Below, in pieces: positions 56,470 through 64,000 of a DNA stretch of 64,000 nucleotides (position 1 is the first letter of the stretch; each line of letters opens with the position of its first letter). The stretch covers positions 37,579,436 through 37,643,435 of the forward strand of contig NC_087068.1 in assembly GCF_963678635.1 (NCBI RefSeq), read 5' to 3'. The notes beneath the pieces are model-generated. The model was not told the origin of the DNA. It made no database searches and saw nothing but the letters and a program-made list of their open reading frames with translations. The stretch is from Symsagittifera roscoffensis (taxonomy: Eukaryota > Xenacoelomorpha > Acoela > Convolutidae). Made by a program: the position numbers and the translations under genes.

Positions 56470-56680
56470 GGGGAAAGGACCAACACAATAGCTGTACAGC
56501 TCATCACGGCGAACCGCTGTTGAGCCTCTGTTTAAGAACTACATGCAATTTTTTTGGTTATTTTTCTGGGCTGGGTAATGTTGCTTCACCCTCAAGCAAC
56601 GCGCACGGATCATGGTGGGCCTCGAACATCCGAGCTTTCGACTGAGAGGCGGAGACGTAACCACTTCACCACCGCTCAAT
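56470..56680 (-). mobile_element. tRNA-derived SINE candidate
   Basis: On the minus strand, an A box TGGTGAAGTGG (56671-56661) and a B box with GTTCGAGGCC (56627-56618) lie at the spacing expected of a pol III tRNA promoter. The flanking bases cannot form a proper acceptor stem or T stem, so it is not a functional tRNA. A tRNA-unrelated body of about 130 bases follows, ending in GTGGATAAATAG. The segment is more GC-rich than its surroundings. Confidence 0.6.
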
Positions 56681-56913
56681 GAAGTCAAACAGTCAGGTTT
56701 CTAATCTTTTCTTTTCTAACATTTTAAGTGGTCAAATAATAAAATGTTTTCAGATGATTCTAAAAGGTAACATATATCTTGAATACAACATAGATTAAAT
56801 ATACATTTTTTGATATTTCAAATATGTTCCTCTTAGCCATTGTCGCGTTCAGTTCAGTCCTAACTCTCAAACTGATCGAACTCGACTCCTGCAGTCTCGT
56901 GTTTGCTGTCACG

Positions 56914-57171
56914 TCATTCATTCACTACCCTCACTGGAATTGAAACTGGGTCACCCACCTTTTTGTTAGTCGCCTGCTCCAGAATTGTGATCATTGTATC
57001 AGCTTCAAAATTGCTCCATTTGTCGAGGACTGGTTGGAAATTTTCTTCAACTATACTTGCAACGGTGCCACAATAGGAGCCAATTTTCAGACCGACGAGC
57101 ATGATATCACATTGTGACACTGATACTTCATCTAAAACGCAACCCGGGCTGAGATACCGCTCAGAAACCAC
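56914..57171 (-). pseudogene. Unrecognised coding fragment, copy 1
   Basis: An 85-codon frame includes GTVASIVEENFQPVLDKW and ADTMITILEQAT. A diverged copy with the same order lies at 57890-58060, which suggests this was once coding. I do not recognise the family. It may be an exon or the tail of a duplicated gene. Confidence 0.45.
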
Positions 57172-57889
57172 TCAAAAACTTGAGCGGTTTGAGAAACTTT
57201 AGCGTTCTTTTTTCCAATCAGATGGCTCAAAAACCGCTTAATCATTTGCAGAAAACTGCTCTGAAACTGTTCAAGTTGCTTCTTCGAAAGCAAGATTTTG
57301 AGCCTAATTATTTAAAACGAACCGCTCACATCGATTAATTAATGCTAAGAAACAACTCGGGAAGCACAAAATGACTTAATTTTATAATACAGAGTGACGG
57401 TACAAACGTTTTGGGTTTCATAAATTCAAGCAGGAAACATTAAGATTTTTTTCTGATATTCTGTTAAAAACTAGCCAAACTAACCAATCACCCAGTTTTT
57501 TGGTTTGAATGAGAGTGTGAGGTTGAAGCCAAACTGAAGTTCTGGTTGATTGTCAATAGGTACAATTTTTGGATCGATGGCACTAAACAAAAATGAATAT
57601 TGTCGAATATCCCTCATGTGATTTCTAGTAAAGAATTTCCACCTTCTAAAACAGACTTCAACAATTCAACTAAATCCAATTTTCTTACCTCACAACGAAG
57701 TTTGGATAAAGATAACATCGCGCCACATTCACCCCTCCCCCTCCCCTCAGACCAACAGTTTTAAATTGAAATTGCTCAGCGCTTTTTGTAAAAAGCAGCT
57801 GGTTGTTTCCGATGCTTCTGATTGACCAAAATTTCCAATTTAATATCAAGTTATCATCCCACCTATCACTTAAAGGCTTTGAGGGGAGG
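57172..57889. other. Spacer between the two coding fragments
   Basis: No gene, motif or repeat seen, apart from a C-rich run near 57730-57748. Confidence 0.5.
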
Positions 57890-58060
57890 TGGTGGTTTTT
57901 GCCATGGTGCCGTATTTCATCCCTTTGGCATCCCTTTTTTTCCAGTCGCTTTTTCCAGAACGGAAACTATAGTATCTGCTTTAAATTTTTTCTATGTATC
58001 GAGGAATGCCTGAAAGTTTTCTTCAATCTAAATTGCAATAGTGACAATAAGAAACATTTT
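57890..58060 (-). pseudogene. Unrecognised coding fragment, copy 2
   Basis: The minus strand reads TVAI, a stop, IEENFQAFLDT, ADTIVSVLEKATGKK, matching copy 1 at 56914-57171 in direct orientation. In-frame stops show decay. Confidence 0.5.
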
Positions 58061-58131
58061 TTGAAAAGACATTTCTGCCTCTTTTTATGAAAATTTTAAG
58101 TGTTTTTTTTTAATCAAAATTTCATTTGAGC

Positions 58132-58390
58132 TAGTCTCGAAGCGACCTTCCTTACGTGTGATCAGTTTATGTGTGATGATGTTTACGTTGCATTATTGCG
58201 AGTTGCGCAAAATCGTTTACTTGATACAATAATCTGATTCTGAGAACCTTGTTGTATTCAAAACGGCGTATTCAAAACTTCTGTTATATCGATACAGTGT
58301 CCTCTATATTATCCATCTAAATAAATTACGTATTAATTTACTATTTTCTTTTAATCCGTCAGTTTCGAGTCAATAATGGGCGAGTTATAC
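58132..58390 (+). repeat. 5' LTR of the right-hand Ty3/gypsy element
   Basis: Aligns with 63640-63993: GCGACCTTC at the left, TGATGTTTACGTTGC in the middle, ATTACTTATTAATTT-like and CAGTTTCGA(A/G)TCA at the right, both ending in GTTATA. It is about 95 bases shorter than the 3' LTR because of one internal gap near 58155. Confidence 0.85.
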
Positions 58391-58412
58391 CATAGCACAG
58401 TCAGCAATTCCT

Positions 58413-61400
58413 GTGAGTGAAGACAGGACTGAATTGTTAGATATTCTGCCTTTTTGGACGAAACACTCAGTTGAATCCTCATTCTTATGGGAAACTTGTA
58501 TCGTCCAATTCCTCCTGGTCGCCAAATTAAAGGTCAATATCATCCTCAACGACCGTCTTGTAGACCCAGCGACTATTGCCGACGAACCACCTTCAAAACC
58601 GGAAACACCTGCAGTTACTCGTCTTTGCCGCGATCAAGCAGCCGTTAGAATAGCAGATGATTGGAACGCGGCGAGAAGACGCAAATACCCTCGAACTGAC
58701 CAGAACTGGTTCTACCACGAGGCAGAAGCTCACATGAAATCACGCTTCTTTTTCTCCTTGGGGAATGAAAGAAGACGGCTATTCACATACTCTATTCCTC
58801 ATCTCAACCTTAATACCTGTTCGTTCAAGTTTTGCCCAGCTGTTAAGCGCTATTCATGACCGACCGTGATTACGCGGTAGAAGGGTTAAACAGTATAACA
58901 CGCATTTCATGCTAGAATTCGATAGATTTTAATCTTTTCTAGGTCGGCTGTCCCTGTAAGCGTCATTTGGCAATTGGTCCCAGGCTCTGAAAAGAGAAAT
59001 TTTGAATGATTTTTCATTGGATGGGTTCGCGATATTGAGGTTCGAAAGCAACTGATTAAGGCCAAGGATGATCTCGATAACACATTGAAATTAGCACTAG
59101 CGTTTGACAAAAGGCAAGCAATTTGGCCGAATTTCAGAGGCTACTACCTCACAATAACCAGTGTTCTGGTATCACTGAAATCAAACAAGAGCCAAAATTC
59201 TTGATTCAGTCAGGAAATAGTCGCTACACTGCGAAAGGAGGATACAAAAGTCATTCCTCAAAGCAAGGACAGGGCAGCAGTAGGAAGTCATCCTAATTCT
59301 GGGGGAAACCTTTCTCCCTGAAACACCGAAAGTCGTGTCCCGCGAGAGAGGTCACCTGTAACCTCTGTAGGAAACGTGGGCATTTTGCAAAGTGTGGCAA
59401 TTCATCTTTTAAACAAAGAGTAAATGTAGTGCGCGAGGGGAATCTGGAAGCATTACCACCTACTCGATCAGAATAACTTGTGATCGAGTAGGTGGTAAAA
59501 AACAGCAACATTGAATTCCATGTAGTCCAATTCTTGAAAGCCAAAGTTCTGCGAATTCAACTGAGATCCAATCAGAATTTTTGTATGCAACTGTCGATAA
59601 TGGGAGCTCGTTTTCGTTCCTTAATCAGCTTACCGCCAATATTCTGCTTCAGAAGAACCCCAATACCATCATCAAGGGTGCTGCGAGATTCTCTTTGAAC
59701 ACAACGCATGTGGACCACAAAGCAATGGGACCCCAGCAAGTTTTACGGAACAAATTTTACACCCATTTTGTCCAACGGAAGGGAGGTAGATTCCGCGTTG
59801 TTCCTGTTCTTGGAAAACACAACCCGATATCTGCAAGGACTGCAGTTACATGCGGCTCATGGCATAGTCTCTACCCAAACAAAACCGGTAGAAATTGACT
59901 CAATGACGATCAATGAGCTGTCAGATCCGACCTCAGAGTTCTGGAGAGATGATTTACTTAAGAGGTATGCCCATGTTGTCAATAGGCTGGTTAGGTCGAT
60001 GAATTGTAAAGTTTTCTCTTAGTTGAAGGTCCATCTAATTCCCAGTCAAAATAAAGAGGGAAAATCCCATTCCACATTCACGATCGAGTAGGAAAAAAAA
60101 CCTGGCCAAAAACAAACATAAAAGGAAACATGAAAATTGCACGATTAATCATTTCTAACTGCAAAGACGGACTATTCAAAAAATTAGCTTTAAACGCGAA
60201 ACGCATGAATGCCTGGATCTGGAAAAACGTACCAGATGCCAAATATGCATGAGTTTATTATCCCGGCTACTCAAATCGCGACTAATGCGAAAAATGTGGT
60301 TTATATCTCTAGGCCTCAAATATGGCTTCAGTCAACTACCTCTTTCTGATTTCACTAGCAGTCATTGTATTTTCAGCATCCTATGCAGAGAGACCACTTG
60401 AACTTATAGAATCAAGAACGGGTTATACTACTCACAGACATGCTTTGTAAATTCTAAAAGGCGATGTACTGCATTTTCCAGGGACTAAAAAGAGTGATTT
60501 GCGACATGGATGACATTCTGGTGGCGACTAAAGAAGAAGCGTCGAACCACAACGCGCAAGTTGAGAAAGTGAGGCAGAAGCTAGACGAAGAAGGCTGGGC
60601 AATAAAAAATAGTAGGTGCAATTTTTTTGTGAACCACTTTATCTAGCTAGGATATGAGGTTGAGGAAAATGGTTACGCGCGAAGTTTTCAAAAACTCAGT
60701 CTATCAAATTGTTGAGAACTCCTCGAACATTGAAACAATTACGATCTTCTATGGTGACTTTAAACTACTTGCAAAGGTTTATATCGGACTTGTATAAGTT
60801 TACTGCAAACTTTAGCCCCTCACTAAATAGTTGTAATGAGCAACCTTTCTGTAGGAAGAAGAACGAAACGTTGCATTCTACAAAATATAATATATGACTG
60901 CCAGAAACCCAAAAATATTTCATGATGATTCTTCCATGAAATCACAAACTAAGTGCAATGGAAGTCATTGTGGTCAAGGGGCGTGCCCTGAACAAAAATT
61001 CGATTGCATTTGCGTCGAAAAACTTAGAAAACACGGAAGCAATGTATAGTACGAATGAACTCGAATTTTTAAAGCAACTATGTGGTCGTGCGAAAATTTT
61101 AAACCGTAAATTTTGGGTAAAAGATTCGAAGTCTCAATAGACCCCAAGGCTACTTTTTCCGCACTCAATGAACATTAGGGTAAAAAAACAAGTTACAAAC
61201 GTTCCAGGAGTGACATGGAGTATTGTGGACTATATCTATAAACATCCCACATTCCACTTTTGCAGCCCCTGTACCTTTCAAACACCATGAGTTCATCGTC
61301 GTTGAATCAATTCAGGCTTTCAACAAAGCCGTCACTCGTTTCGCAACGATTGGTAGATAGGAGGATGAAAGCATATCAAAATTTTCAGGGGGTTGATAAT

Positions 61401-62355
61401 CTAAATCTGGGCGGCCATATGTTAATCGCAAGATCTAAATAATCAAAGACGAGATATCATAATTTCATCTTCCGCGGATCGCCGATAGAGGGTGAAAAGA
61501 TCCAGCTCTCGACAATTCAGGTTGTGATATGCGTTTAACTCGCTATATCTTCAGTCGGTAGAAGGCAGCGAGTTATGCGGGATATATGCCAATCAATCAT
61601 AAGCTGGTGTGCATATTGCGAGTCGCATATACCGAAAAACGAATCGAAACCCTAGTCTTTGACCTGATCTTGTCAAATTCACTAGCTCTCCTTCATCTCC
61701 CATAATGAATTTAATTAAAAGTAAAATTGGTTTTTGTTATAAATTTCTTGGGCAACAAAATTTGCAGTTTTGTTTTGAAACGCTCTCATAGAACTCTTCT
61801 TTTTTAATTTGATGAAACCCATTGAGGTCTACATCGATCTCAAATTCAAATCGAGGCAAAAGATGGACCAAATCAGAAATCAAAGATTTGTACTGGAAAT
61901 TGCTTTGGTGCAAGATATCACTTTGTGGCAGCACTAATAACCGGAAGTAGGGGTTAGCTAAGTTCTTAGAGAGCCAAAATAGAAAATAATTAACCTAAAA
62001 GTTCTGAAATCAGGTGACCGCAAAGGTCGGTGTTTATGCGATCAACAACGGGAAACCCTAAGTTAACCGCAGTAAACAAGCATTTGTGATGCTTTCAGGT
62101 CTCTTTGACGCTGAGCTACTAGCAGAGCTGACGGAGGAAAATCACTTTGTGCGCCCAATGAAGAAAACCATTGTCAGCAAGGATATTTCTTCATTCAATA
62201 AGATGATCGCTTACATGGTCCAATTTTGGACAAAGATGGCGGTGGTCGTCGATTGCGTGATCGTCGACAAAAAGCTGACAATACCACATCAATTGCGTTC
62301 GGCTATGCTGGCGCGGTTACAGCGCTTGCACCCAGGAAAAGAAACTAGGATGTAG
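58413..62355 (+). pseudogene. Degenerate gag-pol of the right-hand element
   Basis: Gag-like frame at 58413-58859 (148 codons, RIADDWNAARRRKYPRTDQ). A CCHC zinc knuckle at about 59350-59388 (CNLCRKRGHFAKC) is intact. Protease-like segment near 59585-59650 (VDNGSSFSFLNQLTA), with aspartate-asparagine-glycine in place of the usual DTG/DSG. RT remnants at 60464-60670: MDDILVATKEE near 60508, then CNFFVNHF and GYEVEENGY. RT/RNase H connection at 60709-60830 (LKQLRSSMVTLNYLQRFI), RNase H at 60990-61060 (SIAFASKNLENTEAMYS) and the start of the integrase zinc domain near 62230-62350 (KLTIPHQLRSAMLARL, HPGKETRM). The integrase catalytic core is not recognisable. Confidence 0.75.
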
Positions 62356-62911
62356 GCAGGCCTCCGAATACATCAAGTCGCTTTTCCTTAACCGATATGC
62401 GTAAAATGTAGAGAGTGTACTCGCTTCGAACTTTTTTTATGTGTTTATTCCTTCATAGCCGCTACTGGAGCTGTCGGATCCAAATCAAGAGTTGCAACCT
62501 GATTTTGCGGGTCCAATTGTTGACGAAAACGATTAAAAAAATCTTCATTTTAGGCGGTCAATCGGTTTTTTAAGTCTCCTTCTGTCGTATCAACAAAAAC
62601 CCCCGGCGCGAATAATGTAATGAAACTCTTAGCATCGTGCATTTGCATTAATGAATTACCGCACTCGATTTGAACTGGCCATAGTTCAGGTTTTAAAAGT
62701 GAAGTCGTCAGGCAAGGGAAAAGTATATCGGAAAAATCATATCTGTTTAAAGTTCAACGCCAATTTTTTTTGAAATTCCAGCCAGTCAGGGTATTTTGCG
62801 CCAGAGAAACGCTCCTGCTCAGAAAAAGATCGCTCCGAAACAACAGTCGTCTTTTCCAGTACCGGGTGCTCAACATTATGCCTCCTTTAGTTCAAGTTCC
62901 GCGGCGTTGAC

Positions 62912-63588
62912 TTGACCGCGGTGTATTTAAGTGAGGGTTCAGTTGTAAGCCTTCCCAATTCTGCGACACAAGCGTCGTCATCAACACCGGTTAACGAGCA
63001 GCGGCAACCTCCAGTCATTTTTCAGCACCCCCGAAAAGAAGCTGAAGGCATGGGAGGTGACCCATTTTCCGGAAAAGGCAATCGTGAGGCCAATCGAACC
63101 CACTCCACAGAAGACCGCAGCGTCTAGCTCACAAGCAACAAGCTCGTGCATGATGGTGACTCAGTCTGGAGGCGAGGTCGGAAATGGGGATGCCTCAGCA
63201 ATCAATGTAGTTCCTCCCACTCAGACCCCTGATAAATCTAAGGTGACCAGTTCCACGGCACGAACCAAAAAAAATTACAAGATTTTGTGGCGATCCTCTT
63301 CGCCACTCTGTTAAATTAGTGGAATATGAGGCGTTAGTGCAAGAAGCCTCTGTCGCCCAGCCCAGTTCAATCCCAGTTTCTCCTCGAAAAAATAATAAAG
63401 TCATAAGACAACAGCGAGGCTTGATCAAGCAAGATCAAGTGACCCTTTTCAAACGAGTAAAACAAGCAGAGATCCGAAACCAGCAGAGCAAAAGAATAGA
63501 AAAAAAATGCAATACTTTTTCTCAGCGCTTTCAGAAGCTGACTAAGTCAATGCGGGTCCTGTTAGTAGCTATTTTCATCTTGCTCTGA
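62912..63588 (+). pseudogene. 3' coding remnant before the LTR of the right-hand element
   Basis: Overlapping broken frames encode a Ser/Thr/Pro-rich stretch (63057-63314), then a basic, glutamine/lysine-rich frame (63319-63588) that ends in a short hydrophobic run, VLLVAIFILL. It could be the end of pol or a vestige of a further ORF. I do not recognise it. Confidence 0.35.
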
Positions 63589-63639
63589 TGCTAAAGTTAA
63601 AACCTTATGCTAGAGATGAAACCTTCCTACCGCGGGGAA

Positions 63640-63993
63640 TGTCGTGAGGCGACCTTCGCTACCGCTTTTAGTCTACATATATCTATATTTCTAGGTCTAG
63701 GATTATGTGCTAACGTGCTCTGTGACTCCACTCAAGGCCTCTTTTATCCAGTTAATGATGTTTCAACAATGATGTTTACGTTGCGCTTTTGCCAGTTTCG
63801 CAATATCCTTTATTTGATACAGTAATGTTATTCTGAGTGCCTTGTTTATATTCTTAACGCCATTTACACTTATCTACTCTATCGATACTGTGTATCTAAT
63901 TATTCTCTACATAAACAATCTTTTTAAATTACTTATTAATTTTACTATTTTCTTTCAACTCTTCAGTTTCGAATCAGTACTGATCGGGTTATA
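63640..63993 (+). repeat. 3' LTR of the right-hand Ty3/gypsy element
   Basis: Matches 58132-58390 with an additional block of about 95 bases near 63665-63760. It begins TGTCGTGAGG and ends GTTATA. Confidence 0.85.
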
Positions 63994-64000
63994 TTAGATT

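Larger units (their letters stand above)
58132..63993 (+). mobile_element. Decayed Ty3/gypsy element with short LTRs
   Basis: LTRs of 259 and 354 bases flank about 5.2 kb with gag, zinc knuckle, protease, RT, RNase H and integrase-linker remnants in order. It is a different family from the large element at 1-14772, with no shared macro or SGNH region. Confidence 0.85.

Noticed and set aside
56605-56680. Functional tRNA gene
   Set aside because: A and B boxes fit, but the acceptor and T stems do not pair.

Overview
The window looks like a mobile-element-dense, AT-rich stretch of a eukaryotic genome, most probably an invertebrate animal. The evidence is the company of element classes: giant Ty3/gypsy-type LTR elements, Ty1/copia, a CR1/Jockey-type LINE, Penelope-like elements with GIY-YIG endonuclease, a tRNA-derived SINE and foldback repeats. 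There are no operons or bacterial-type genes, and the standard genetic code fits all long frames. I cannot name the species, and I found no convincing intact host gene.

Layout. (1) 1-14772, minus strand: a very large, well preserved Ty3/gypsy-type element. Gag (14772-11230) and Pol (11142-5173) lie in the same frame and are separated by one TAA inside the aspartic protease. A third ORF (4766 to beyond the window start, at least 1588 codons) carries a complete set of SGNH/GDSL hydrolase blocks plus a second SGNH-like block. Pol ends in a TARG1/OARD1-like macro domain. (2) 14773-18760: leader/terminal region with about a dozen copies of ACCC(C/T)TCCGGATT and the repeat blocks A1 and B1. (3) 20854-29045, plus strand: a decayed, diverged relative of element 1, covering gag to the macro domain but without the third ORF. 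It is followed by B2 and A2, so the blocks read A-B on the left and B-A on the right. (4) 32340-35115, minus: decayed LINE. (5) 35737-37800, 39880-41170 and 45900-46650, minus: three decayed Penelope-like copies. Two of them carry a PHD-like zinc finger between reverse transcriptase motifs B and C. Foldback repeats lie at 37914-38617 and 47178-47525. (6) 50875-55795, plus: decayed copia element with both LTRs. (7) 56470-56680, minus: SINE. (8) 58132-63993, plus: decayed short-LTR Ty3/gypsy element with both LTRs.

How the parts work together. In element 1, Gag would form the particle, and Pol would supply protease, reverse transcriptase, RNase H and integrase. The macro domain and the SGNH ORF are accessory modules whose role in replication is unknown. 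The macro domain is also recognisable in the second copy, so it belongs to the family. Everything to the right is a graveyard of unrelated insertions separated by AT-rich sequence with no genes I can support.
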